A stretch of 23,304 nucleotides of DNA from Diplocarpon mali (GCA_024741835.1 JAENRP010000137.1:1-23304), one strand, 5' to 3'. Numbered from the stretch's first letter, positions 1 to 8,931 are shown. The notes: a model not told the origin generated them from the letters alone. Numbers and translations: made by a program.

Positions 1-608
1 ATTAATTATATATACTATACAATTAGTATTATTATACTAATTAGATTTAAGGATCTTATAAAGATCGGCTTTTAAAATATAAGTATCTTTATTATAATTA
101 TTATCTAAATTATTAAAAGTGGATCTAAGTTTAAATAACCTACTATTATTATTAGAAGTATCTATTAAAGTTTTGGCTAAATAGCCTTTTCCTTTGCCTT
201 TCCTTAATAGTTATAGCCTTTAGTAGGATAAGGGCAGTTTGCTTCTTAACTTTTGCTTCGATTGCTTCTTAATATTAAAGCTAGCGACTATATTAATCAG
301 TTGCCTTTTAACTTTATAATTAGTAATATTATAAGTACTATTATAAAAGTAGTATCCCTAATAAGCTTAAGGGCTTATCCTACGCTCTTTCCTCTTCTTA
401 GGCTTATTATTGCCCTATAACGTAGCATTTACTAATTCAAAGCATCCTTTAAGGTATTATTTAATAGTTCAAAGGAGGTCGATCTTCTTATAGATCTTAA
501 GGTTAGGTTAGATAAGAAGAGATTATTTCATAATAGTAAACTTAAGAGAGAGGCTATTAAGTAGGAAACTAAAAAGCTAAATTTCCCTAAAAGTCATAGT
601 TATCCTAG

Positions 609-693
609 TGTTATGCAGAAAATAGGCTAAATATGCTAGTACGCGCCCTAAGGTATGGATTCACATTTTGGCCGAGCGGTATTATATATGACA
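609..693 (+). repeat. Left LTR of the TRIM, 85 bp
   Basis: Matches 1022-1106 and 3721-3805 base for base except for transitions and very few others. It begins TGTTATGCAG and ends TATATGACA. The least changed copy (3721-3805) shows TGTTGTGCAG and TGCACGACA. It contains TTTTGGCCGAGCGGT near its 3' end. Confidence 0.88.
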
Positions 694-715
694 GTTATAA
701 GCCCTATAAGCGCAG
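694..715 (+). other. TRIM primer-binding site (tRNA-iMet half-molecule type)
   Basis: Directly after the left LTR the plus strand reads GTTATAAGCCCTATAAGC, resembling the complement of the fungal initiator tRNA-Met anticodon arm (GTTATGAGCCC) with one G-to-A change. The Copia-A element has GTTATAAGCCTTATAAGC in the same place. Confidence 0.65.
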
Positions 716-1021
716 CAATAATTCTTTTCACATTCCTCTTGCGCGAGGTTTAGCCGACTTTTCTCACTTCGAAGTTCTATTAGTAAACCACTTTTTAAAG
801 AATTCGGCAATGATTATACTCGGTTTCAACTGTATTAATAGAAGTTTCGATAGATTTAAGTAAAACGACCTTTAACGTATAGCTAAAGAAAAATGCATTC
901 CGGCCTTCCGACTACCTATTTCCTACTAGCTTAGCAGTCTATATGCTATATCTACGCTACTATAAATTAGGCTAGTACTTAGGCTGTTGGAACAACTGTT
1001 CTTCTGGCGACCTAGAGGGTA

Positions 1022-1106
1022 TATTATATAGAAAATAGGCTAAATATGCTAGTACGCGCCTTAAGGTATGGATTCACATTTTGGCCGAGCGGTATTATAC
1101 ACAACA
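1022..1106 (+). repeat. Right LTR of the TRIM, 85 bp
   Basis: Partner of 609-693. Its first bases (TATTATATAG) differ from TGTTGTGCAG only by G-to-A and C-to-T changes, and its end is ACACAACA. It is followed by the right copy of the CCTAG duplication. Confidence 0.85.
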
Positions 1107-1854
1107 CCTAGGATCTGCAGCTCTTACTTTCTTCCTTATTTTATATAGTATAGATTAAGTAAAGTCTATATTTATATCTATATCCTTACTATCTTTATCT
1201 TTTCTATATTAAAATAAAGTGATCTACTAAAGTAGATATTAAGTATTAAAGGCAATTGTTTAAAAGTATTTTGCCTTTAAAGTATCCTATCTTATCTTCG
1301 CATTATTATAAATTTAAATAAAATCTTAATCTTTATTACTTAAACCTCTATTAATCTTAAGCTTATATTTAGCTAAGGCTAACTTATACTCCTTCTCCTT
1401 TTCTATATTTAAAATCTGCCTTTAAGATTTTTAATTATTATCTATTAAAGCTCTTAGGCTAAGCTTATTTAGTATATCTGGCAAATCCTTAGCAGTTATA
1501 TTAGCTATTAAAGTAGAAGTAGACGAATTAGTAGAAGGAGTATAAGAGGCTATTCTTATATATTTAATAAGTGTCTTTTAAATTGCTATTTCAATGCCTT
1601 TGCTCTTAAAGTAAAGCTCTAAATCGTCGAACTATTATTACTAGTTCTTTTAAAAGAGTTAGAGGTCTTTAAGTCTAGTATTTCGATTAGAATCGGAAGC
1701 TATTACCGTTTCAAATAGAATTGCATTTAAAATCAAATAAATTAAATAGTTAAAGGCACTCCTATCGAAAAGTTGAAATAATTAAATAGTAGGTATTATA
1801 GAAGTATTAAATAAGGAGGAAGTCCTCTTATCGAAAAGGGTTTTTAGACTATAA

Positions 1855-1990
1855 CGCAAGGAATCATACCTCTTATAAAATATAGTAAAGTAAGGAATTA
1901 TACCTCTTATAATACTAAAGGGTTATAAAGCAAGGAATCATACCTCTTGCAATATAGGTTAGCTAAATAGGGAATTATACCTCCTATTCG
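1855..1990. repeat. Leader minisatellite of Copia-B, copy X (about four units)
   Basis: Units resembling AAGGAATCATACCTCTT recur about every 35-40 bases, at about 1858, 1892, 1931 and 1969. Some units are bracketed by GCAAG and CTTGC and could form a short hairpin in RNA. The array lies in the leader between primer site and gag, and recurs at 5798-5935 and 7283-7410. Confidence 0.7.
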
Positions 1991-2090
1991 CCGATTGCTC
2001 GCCTCTTACTATAAGTCTCGTTCAACTTCCTACTAATAGTTATAGCGCAAGTACTTTCTAAAGGAAGTTAATAATCTATTATTAGTCTAT

Positions 2091-2105
2091 CTAAGGCTTA
2101 TAACC
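2091..2105 (-). other. Copia-B primer-binding site (initiator tRNA-Met half-molecule type)
   Basis: Immediately inside LTR-X the minus strand reads GGTTATAAGCCTTAG. It resembles the complement of the anticodon arm of fungal initiator tRNA-Met (GGTTATGAGCCC) with one G-to-A change. Copia elements of this class prime with the 5' half of tRNA-iMet. The same string lies inside LTR-B and LTR-C. The tRNA comparison is from memory. Confidence 0.65.
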
Positions 2106-2300
2106 TATTAAGCTTAAGTGAGTCGGCGCAATAGGTAATAGAAACTTCTAAAGGTCGATAGTCGATATATTAGTAAGAGTTAAATAAGGAAGGTTACCCC
2201 TTTCTTCCCTATAGCTATATACGTATTAATATCCTACTAACTAAGCAATAGGGTCATATAACAATACATCGGAGTGATAGCTGTATCACCTATCTCAATA
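2106..2300 (-). repeat. Copia-B LTR-X (5' LTR of copy X), 195 bp
   Basis: One of four copies of a 195-bp repeat. On the minus strand the inferred unmutated ends are TGTTGAG and CTCAACA, a 7-bp inverted pair typical of LTRs. Here the ends read TATTGAG and CTTAATA, explained by C/T and G/A transitions. The inner end is followed at once by the primer site, which fixes that boundary. Confidence 0.85.
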
Positions 2301-4920
2301 CTATAATATATAAAGGTTCCTATTAGAATAGCTTCGCTAAGCAAAGCATCTAGCAAGTAGAGACTGACTATTGCGCTCTATTATGAGATACTAACTTACT
2401 ATTAGAATTCTAAGACCTTGCGGTTAAGGCAAACGCATACTTATAAAATAGAGTAGGTAATAGACTAATAGTTAATAGTACTTAAATATCGCTATATAAG
2501 GTATATTTCGAATAGAAACTAAGCTTAGACTATATCCGCATCTTTAGAAGTATCTGCTACTCTTATATTAGCTTAAAGTCCTAGCCTATAGGTATAAAGA
2601 GTAAGAAGTTAATAGATTAAGGTAGAAAATATATATTTATTAAGTATATTAAATAAATAATAAAGCAATAGATAGTATATGCGCTAGACTTAAGGCAAGT
2701 AATTATATTCTTAATAGTTGAGTTCAACGAATTTCGAAATAGGAAGGAGCTATTTTTAAAGCTTTATATATTTAAAGATTCGCAAGGTATACTACCCGAT
2801 AGTAATACTATTAAGCCGAACTAATAACCCCTTTCTCTTAGCTTAAGTATATTAAGCGCACCTGCTAATTAACGACCTACCAGTCGCCTAAAGACTAAAT
2901 AGACTATTCCTATTATTCGCAAATTGCCTAAAGTATAAAACAACTTTGATATTATTATCCTTTTAATTAAAGCACTTATAATAAAGGATATTCTTAAAAT
3001 AGGTATAAGTAATAATAAGCCTTTACTATTAGATAGCAGTTCCTTAGATAATAAGCCTATAGAACCTATAGCTAAGCTTACGCCTTTAAAAAGGAATAAA
3101 GACCTAGAATTAAAAGATACCTTAAACGATCGTAAGTCTAAGCGTATTTAGGCTATAATAGCATATAGGATCTACGAACTCGAACTTTAATAAAGCTTTA
3201 ATAAAGATAATATATTCTTAGCTACTAAAGGGATAATGAAAATCTCTTTTTTAAAAACGTATAATAAAGCTATTAATAACTTAGAGAATAGAATAGTATA
3301 GAATAAGGCAATTTAAAAGGAGATAAGCTCCCTTACTATAAATAGTATATAGATAAAGGAACTAACGCTAAAGGACGTAAACCTAGTATTAATAAAGTGG
3401 GTCTTTATAATTAAAATATATATAGATAGGACCTTAGAGTATTATAAGGTAAGCCTTATAATTAAAGGCTTCTTCTAATAGTATAAAGAAGACTACTTTG
3501 ATACGTTCGCGCTAATAGTTCGCATAGATACCCTTTATATATTTATAGCAATAGTAGCTGCTAAGGACCTTAAATGCAAATAGTATAATATTAAAAATAC
3601 ATTTACTAAAGCAATTATAAAGGAACGGATTTTTCTATCCTAACCTAATAGTATTCTTATATATGCTAGCCACTCTCTTTATAAACTTTGCAATATCTAT
3701 AGACTTAAGCAATCAGCCTATGTTGTGCAGAAAATAGGCTAAATATGCTAGTACGCGCCCTAAGGTGTGGATTCACATTTTGGCCGAGCGGTATTATGCA
3801 CGACAGCCTATAATTAGAACCTCTTATATAGCTCTACTTTAGTAGAAATAGGATTCGTCTAAAGCCTAGCTAACCCTTATCTTTTTACCTATATTAAGTA
3901 TAGAATTAAGTTGCTACTATATATCGACGATAATGCTATAGCTACGAAAATAACCACTTAATTAGATTAGTTCTTTATAACTATTTGGAAACGTTTTAAT
4001 ATTAAAGATCTAAGGGGAATTTATAAGATCCTTAGCATTTGCATTATAAGGAACTACTCTATTTAAGAACTCTAGTTAGATTAAGAGTAGTATATTAAAA
4101 AGATCCTAAACCGAATAGGACTTTCCACTTATACTTCTAACTTTAAGCTAAAGCGTACTTTAATCGAAGGAAAGTATAATAAATTAAAACCTACTAATAA
4201 AAATAAGTAGAAAGGAAATCTAAAGAAGTACTAATAAGATATTTGAGCAATTGTATATACTATAGTATATATAAGACCAGATATCGCCTTTATTATTAAG
4301 CAACTTAGTCAGAACCTAAAGGATCTAACGATTTAATATAAAAATGCAGTCAAGCGATTTAAAAGGTACCTTCGATCGATAATTATATAAAAGGTAAGAT
4401 ATAAACTAATAAAATATATAAGCATAAAGCTTAAGGTATATACTAATTCCGATTAAGCAAATATAAAAGGTTAGAAAAGTATATTTAAAAGCGTAGCAAT
4501 ATTATATAGCAGACCTATATTATAAGGAAGTAAGAAGTAGAAATCAATAGCTACTATAAGTACTAAGGCCGAATATATATTAATATTATCTAATTGCAAG
4601 TAAGGATTATAGATCGCCTAAGTTTTAAAAGATATAGATTTTACTAAGTATATTAAATAAGATAAGAATTATATTAAACTTTAAATAGATAATATAAAAG
4701 TAATTGCACTTATAAAGAATCTATACTTATATAAGCGATCGAAATATATTAATATTACCTACTACTTTATCTACGACCTTATTATAAAGAATAAGTTATT
4801 AATTACTTATATCTTAACCGATCGAATAATAGTAAATGGATTTATAAAGCTATTAAAGATAGTTGCAAAGTTCGAAGCCTTTAAGGATATACTAAGGTTG
4901 CAAAAGGCAATAGGGGCTTA
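2301..4920 (+). pseudogene. RIP-degraded Copia pol (integrase C-terminus, reverse transcriptase, RNase H)
   Basis: A single plus-strand frame can be followed with stops mainly at expected Gln or Trp codons. About 2480-2570 matches the end of Copia integrase (TPY..F..K.SLD-like, then an RIFRSICY segment). From about 3380 the reverse transcriptase begins with a KWVFIIK-type motif, then DYFDTFA, then YRLKQS near 3700. The catalytic box reads YIDD at 3920-3931, so it escaped mutation. After it come RPDIAF near 4270 and the RNase H region (STKAEY near 4555; KRSKYINI near 4735). A solo TRIM LTR (3721-3805) splits the frame just after the YRLKQS motif. The amino-terminal parts (gag, protease, most of integrase) are absent. 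A relic, not a working gene. Confidence 0.85.
3721..3805 (+). mobile_element. Solo LTR of the 85-bp TRIM family, inserted in reverse transcriptase
   Basis: An 85-bp copy of the TRIM LTR runs from TGTTGTGCAG to TGCACGACA. It is flanked by GCCTA at 3716-3720 and 3806-3810; the match extends two bases further if the exact end is left open. Removing it and one GCCTA rejoins the Copia reverse transcriptase frame of copy W. It is the least RIP-altered of the three LTRs. Known for LTR elements: solo LTRs arise by recombination between the two LTRs of a full copy. Confidence 0.88.
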
Positions 4921-4933
4921 GTAGGCTTAAGGA

Positions 4934-5090
4934 CGACTCTTAGGCCCGCCCTGCGAGTTAGATTATATAGTCTTATAAGGGAAAGTTTTTAGATCGACTC
5001 CTAGGCCTAGACTGCGAGTTAAGTCATATAGTCTTATAAAGGAACGCTTTTAGGAAAATTAACTCCTAGTCCTACCCTGCGAGTAGAGTT
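4934..5090. repeat. Tandem repeat of about 61-66 bp, three units, in the 3' untranslated part of copy W
   Basis: Units start near 4934, 4995 and 5061. They share a CGACTCCTAGGCC-like start, a CCTGCGAGT core and, in the first two, a TATATAGTCTTATAA segment. The third unit is cut short after CCTGCGAGTAGAG. The array lies between the end of pol and LTR-D. Confidence 0.75.
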
Positions 5091-5224
5091 TAATGATTTT
5101 AATAGAAGTTGTTATTAATTAATTGTTTTTAATTTAAAGAGATACTTAAGAGTTAGATTAGCGCAAAAGGATAGTTATTATTTTTTCCAATTATAGGTTA
5201 ATTAGAGTAAGGTCTAAGTAAGGG

Positions 5225-5419
5225 TATTAAGATAGGTAATATAGCTATTACTCTAATATATTATCATATAACCCTACTACTTAATCAATAGGATATTAAT
5301 ACGTATATAGCTATAAGGAAGAAAGGGGTAACCTTCCTTCCCTAACTCTTACCAATATATCGACTATCGACCTTTAGAAGCCTCCTTTACCTATTGCGCC
5401 GACTTACTTAAGTTCAATA
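5225..5419 (+). repeat. Copia-B LTR-D (3' LTR of copy W), 195 bp, inverted relative to the other three
   Basis: The reverse complement of LTR-X, LTR-B and LTR-C, starting TATTAAGATAGG and ending CTTAAGTTCAATA. Where it differs from the others near the inner end (TTC against CTT), both can come from CTC by single C-to-T changes. Confidence 0.85.
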
Positions 5420-5797
5420 TTTAATATATTTAAGAGGTCCTTAGCAATTGTATTAGAAGTAGACGAATTAGTAGAGGGAGTATAAGAGGCTATTCTTGCG
5501 TATTTAATAAGTGTCTTTTAAATCGCCATTTTAATGCCTTTTCTTTTAAAGTAAAGCTTTAAATTATCGAACTATTATTGCCAGTTCTTTTAAAAGAGTT
5601 AGAGGTCTTTAGGTCTAGTATTTCAATCGGAATCGGAAGCTATTGCTATTTCAAATAGAATTGCGTTAAAATCAAATAAATTAAATGGTTAAAGGCACTC
5701 CTCTTATCGAAAAGTTGAAATGATTAAATAGTAGTATTATAGAAGTATTAAATAGGAAGGAAGTCCTCTTATCGAAAAGGGTTTTTAGGCTATAACG

Positions 5798-5935
5798 CAA
5801 GGAATTATACCTCTTATAAAATATAGTAAAGTAAGGAATTATACCTCTTATAGTACTAAGGGTTATAAAGCAAGGAATCATACCTCTTATAATATAGGTT
5901 AGCTAAATAAGGAATCATACCTCCTATTCGCCGAT
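5798..5935. repeat. Leader minisatellite of Copia-B, copy Y
   Basis: Same four-unit array of AAGGAATCATACCTCTT-like units as in copies X and Z, in the same position relative to the LTR. Confidence 0.65.
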
Positions 5936-6045
5936 TGCTCGCCTCTTACTATAAGTCTTATTCAACTTCTTACTAATAGTTATAGCGTAAGTGCTTTCTA
6001 AGGGAAGTTAATAATCAGTTATCGGTTTAGCTAAGGCTTATAACC

Positions 6046-6240
6046 TATTAAGCTTAAGTAAGTCGGCGCAGTAAGTAAAGGAGGCTTTTAAAGGTTAATG
6101 GTCGATATATTAGTAAAAGTTAAACAAGGAAGGTTACCCCTTTCTTCCCTATAGCTATATACGTATCAATATCCTATTGACTAAGCAATAGGGTTATATG
6201 ATAATACATCGGAGTGATAGCTATATCACCTATCTCAATA
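6046..6240 (-). repeat. Copia-B LTR-B (5' LTR of copy Y), 195 bp
   Basis: Second minus-strand copy of the 195-bp repeat. Its outer end at 6240 is followed immediately by sequence equivalent to base 316 of copy X, inside gag, so Y sits inside the gag of copy Z. Confidence 0.85.
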
Positions 6241-7282
6241 ATAATTAGCAATATTATAAATACTATTATAAAAGTAGTATTCCTAATAAGCTTAAGGACT
6301 TATCCTACGCTCCTTCCTCTTCTTAAGCTTATTATTACCTTATAACGCAGTATTTGCCGACTTAGAGCGTCCTTTAAGGTCTTACTTAATAGTTTAAAAG
6401 AGGTCAATCTTCTTGTAGATCTTAAGGTTAGGTTAAATAAGAAAAGATTGTTTTATAATAGCAAACTTAAAAAAGAGGCTATTAAGTAGGAAACTAAAAA
6501 GCTAAGTTTCTTTAAAAGTCGTAGCTATCTTAAGATCTGCGGCTCTTACTCTCCTTCTTACTTTATATAGTATAAATTAAGTAGAGTTTATATTTATATC
6601 TATATCCTTACTATCTTTATCTTTTCTATATTAAAATAAAGTGATCTATTATAATAGATATTAAGTATTAAAGGCAATTGTTTAAAAGTATTTTACTTTT
6701 AAAGTATCTTATCTTATCTTTAAGTTATTATAAATATAAATAAAATCTTAGTCTTTATCGCTTAAACCTTTATTTATCTTAAGCTTGCATTTAGCAAAGG
6801 CTAGCCTATACTCCTTCTCCTTTTCTATATTTAAAATCTACCTTTAGGATTCTCAATTATTATCTATTAGAGCTCTTAAGCTAAGCTTATTTAATATATT
6901 TAAAAGGTCCTTAATAGTTGTATTAGCTATTAAAGTAGAAGTAGACGAATTAGTAGAAGGAGTATAAAGGGCTATTTTTGCATATTTAATAAGTGTCTTT
7001 TAAATCGCTATTTTAATACCTTTGCTCTTAGAGTAAAGCTTTAAATCGTCGAACTATTATTACTAATTCTTTTAAAAGAGTTAAAGGTCTTTAGGTCTAA
7101 TATTTCAATTGAAATTAAAAGCTATTACTATTTTAAAGAGAATATATATTAAAATCAAATAAATTAAATAGTAGAGGGCACTCCTCCTATCGAAAAGTCG
7201 AAATAATTAAATAGTAGGTATTATAAAAGTATTAAATAAGAAGGAAGTCCTCTTATCGAAAAGGGGTTTTTAAATTATAATA

Positions 7283-7410
7283 TAAGGAATCATACCTTTT
7301 ATAAAATATAATAAAGTAAGGAATCATACCTCTTGCAGTACTAAGGTTATAAAGTAAGGAATCATACCTCTTATAATATAGGTTGGCCAAATAAGGAATC
7401 ATACCTCCTA
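7283..7410. repeat. Leader minisatellite of Copia-B, copy Z
   Basis: Same array as in copies X and Y: four units of AAGGAATCATACCTCTT-like sequence upstream of LTR-C as written on the plus strand. Confidence 0.65.
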
Positions 7411-7529
7411 TTCGCCAATTGCTCGCCTCTTACTATAAGTCTCATTTAACTTCCTACTAATAGTTGCAGCGCAAATGCTTTCTAAAAGAAGTTAATAATC
7501 AGTTATTAGTCTAACTAAGGCTTATAACC

Positions 7530-8026
7530 TATTAAGCTTAAGTTAGTTAGTGTCACGGCGCGACAAAAGCACGGAACTGTCAGAGCAGGTGTAGTAGAGG
7601 CAGTAGTACAAACAGAGGCGAAACAGACTGATACAATAGATACGCCGCACCTTTACTATACCTTTCCTCTAGTAGATAGAACATGACTTGCTAGTAGAAA
7701 CCGACTTCCAGAAGTCTTAGGTCGAGGAGAGCATATTAGAAGGAAGGCCTTCTACTTTGTATATACTCCTTAGCTTTGAATTCTATACGATTTGGCAGCC
7801 TTGATCTCAGTGACTTCATCGACTTGTGCCTTGCTTCCGCCGTCACAGTTAGCGCAATAGGTAAAGGAGGCTTTTAAAGGTCAATGGTCGATATATTAAT
7901 AAGAGTTAAAGAAGGAAGGTTACCCCTTTCTTCCTTATAGCTATATACGTATCAATATCCTACTGACTAAGTAGTAGGGTCATATGATAATATATCGGAG
8001 TGATAGCTATATTATCCATCTTAACA
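7530..8026 (-). repeat. Copia-B LTR-C (5' LTR of copy Z), split by a 297-bp insertion
   Basis: After removing 7551-7847 and one GTTAG, the remaining 195 bases align end to end with LTR-X, LTR-B and LTR-D. It reads TGTTAAGATG at its outer end on the minus strand, so it alone keeps the TG start. Confidence 0.85.
7551..7847. mobile_element. 297-bp solo LTR of an unrelated, little-mutated element
   Basis: The insert begins TGTCACGGCG and ends CGCCGTCACA, inverted ends matching at 9 of 10 positions with TG/CA termini. It is flanked by GTTAG at 7546-7550 and 7848-7852. The three other LTR copies show the empty site. Unlike its surroundings it is GC-richer and keeps many CA and TG dinucleotides, so it seems to have escaped RIP. 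There is no coding content. The end sequence resembles Ty3/Gypsy solo LTRs of fungi, but a small DNA element with 5-bp duplications cannot be excluded. Confidence 0.8.
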
Positions 8027-8715
8027 GCTTTTAGTTTCTTAGAACCTACGCTTAAGAAGATCACTTCATTCTTTACCTTTAAAACTTTGCAAGAAATAAG
8101 AGTTAGAGCTAATCCTATAACCCTTAATACTAGGAGTATGGTAAGAAAGCTAAGATGGTTTAAGCCCTTAAAAGAGTTGAGTTAAATTATTAATATAAAG
8201 GCTAATTAGCATTATTTTAAAGTTTCACTTAGCTAAAAGCTAAGTATAGATATAGATATAGCAATATATAGGGAGTTTAAAAGTATACAGTTATTATAGA
8301 ACTAAAAGACAAGCTTAGACTTAAACTTTATTATATATACTTAAGGCTAAAAGATTCGAGGACGAATCTGTTTATAAAGGGACTTATAGTAAGGCTTACG
8401 TAACTAGTATCTTTAGCGCACGGACCCTGCTGTTATTAGAGCTTCTTCTATAGTATCTCTCCTCTTCTTTTAAAATCATCAACCACCCTTTTACAGCTAT
8501 AGACACCTACCCTTCTCTATAAGGTATTTACTTTGAACAAGCTAGGGCGATTCAAACTTGATCTATAGTACTATATGCTTATTACTCTGCCCTCTTAGAG
8601 CTTGCTCCTGTGCTTATCTTTTCTTTTATCTACGCAGCGTACCCCTTGGGATAAAACAATTCATTAAAATCTTCTTTTACTCTAAAGGGCAAACTGTGAT
8701 AATCATTAAAGAAAT
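8027..8715. other. Unassigned AT-biased stretch between the two transposon blocks
   Basis: These 689 bases match neither the Copia-B nest nor Copia-A. The open frames here (8000-8185 and 8558-8752) run into LTRs and have no recognisable domain. The AT bias is milder from about 8400. Since Copia-A inserted at 8716-8720, this stretch and 16316-16451 were once contiguous, so it is the old region downstream of the ABC1 gene or a decayed element lying there. I recognise no gene, RNA or regulatory site in it. Confidence 0.5.
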
Positions 8716-8720
8716 GAATA

Positions 8721-8917
8721 TGTGGTGCGGTCGGCTGGAGGGCCTTTATTAGGTCGCTTAAGAGGCTCGCAGAAGTAGGGGAAGATGATTGATTGTATTA
8801 TTATCTAGTGTATATATAGTAAGGAGACTTTGGAAAGAAAAGGGAGAGTTTATAACTTAGTAGAGTTATATAGAGAGTCTTTAGAATAAGTAGATACTTT
8901 GCCTATTTTATATAATA
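8721..8917 (-). repeat. 3' LTR of Copia-A, 197 bp
   Basis: As written on the plus strand it begins TGTGGTGCGG, and its right end has decayed to TATATAATA. It aligns over its full length with 16114-16310, with nearly all differences being transitions. Its outer (left) half is the less mutated half. Confidence 0.9.
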
Positions 8918-8931
8918 TACCCCTTAGTTAG
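8918..8931 (-). other. Polypurine tract of Copia-A
   Basis: On the minus strand CTAAGGGGTA directly precedes the 3' LTR. The TRIM has AGAGGGTA in the same position. Polypurine tracts prime plus-strand DNA synthesis in LTR elements. Confidence 0.5.

Larger units (their letters stand above)
609..1106 (+). mobile_element. Complete 498-bp TRIM (terminal-repeat retrotransposon in miniature)
   Basis: The element has 85-bp direct repeats at both ends (609-693 and 1022-1106), each running from TG to CA after allowing for RIP changes. It is flanked by CCTAG at 604-608 and 1107-1111, a 5-bp target-site duplication. The related copy Z has an empty site at 6529-6533 (CTTAA, a RIP-altered form of the single target). 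Just inside the left LTR lies a primer site complementary to initiator tRNA-Met (694-711), and just before the right LTR lies a short purine tract (AGAGGG at about 1014-1019). The 328-bp interior has no credible coding capacity. It must have used another element's proteins. It inserted into the gag of copy X after the family had duplicated. The strand given follows the primer site. Confidence 0.88.
1..2300 (-). mobile_element. Copia-B copy X: 5' LTR, primer site and RIP-broken gag, running off the left edge
   Basis: Read on the minus strand, this is a Copia-type element starting with LTR-X (2106-2300), then a primer site (2091-2105), a repeat-rich leader and a gag-like reading frame interrupted by TAA/TAG codons. 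The same order recurs in copy Z (6241-8026). Bases 316-608 plus 1112-2300 align along their length with 6241-8026, except for the TRIM inserted at 609-1106. The gag reading is Lys/Leu/Ile-rich and helical-looking; I see no zinc knuckle in the part present. Pol and the 3' LTR would lie to the left of the window. The outer LTR end abuts the pol of copy W, which suggests X inserted there. Known of the family: Copia elements carry gag-pol as one polyprotein. Not functional as it stands. Confidence 0.75.
2301..5419 (+). mobile_element. Copia-B copy W: 3' half (integrase end, RT, RNase H) and 3' LTR
   Basis: Plus-strand remnant of a Copia element whose left part is cut off at the outer end of LTR-X. 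It runs through broken pol, a 3' untranslated segment with tandem repeats, a purine-rich stretch (GTAAGGG at about 5218-5224) and LTR-D at 5225-5419. The outer end of LTR-D abuts the gag of copy Y, whose alignment with copy Z starts exactly at 5420. W therefore appears to have inserted into Y in the opposite orientation. Confidence 0.75.
5420..6240 (-). mobile_element. Copia-B copy Y: 5' LTR and truncated leader/gag
   Basis: Minus-strand unit made of LTR-B (6046-6240), primer site, leader with the four-unit repeat and only the first part of gag. It aligns with copy Z from 5420 (equivalent to 6890) onward. The truncation point is exactly the outer end of LTR-D, so the rest of Y is presumably on the far side of copies W and X, left of the window. 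The 66-residue open frame at 5681-5881 on the minus strand is an accident within this leader. Confidence 0.75.
6241..8026 (-). mobile_element. Copia-B copy Z: 5' LTR, leader and gag, interrupted by LTR-B and a solo LTR
   Basis: Oldest visible copy of the family. On the minus strand it runs LTR-C, primer site, leader repeats and a gag-like frame until it is cut at 6241 by copy Y. Without the TRIM of copy X, the two gag segments have nearly the same length. The gag reading has stops nearly only at expected Gln codons and contains a Ser/Thr-rich stretch (TPSTNSS, about 6945-6965). Base 8027 is the first base outside the element; a GCTTT duplication is expected there, but its partner is off the window. 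Confidence 0.75.

Noticed and set aside
667..681. A tRNA-Leu gene suggested by TTTTGGCCGAGCGGT
   Set aside because: Only the A-box part is present; no acceptor stem, anticodon arm or convincing B box follows, and the segment lies in a repeated LTR.
633..863. Plus-strand 76-residue frame
   Set aside because: It starts inside the TRIM LTR and crosses the primer site into non-coding interior; no protein features.
1855..1990. CRISPR-like array of regularly spaced AAGGAATCATACCTCTT units
   Set aside because: The units are imperfect, the spacers are AT-rich and related, the array recurs inside three copies of one retroelement, and the host is a eukaryote.
5228..5406. First reading of the Copia-B LTR as a 179-bp repeat with TGAG...CTCA ends
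   Set aside because: All four copies share three more bases at one end and thirteen at the other. The 195-bp version has TGTTGAG/CTCAACA ends, meets the primer site directly and makes the nesting junctions exact.
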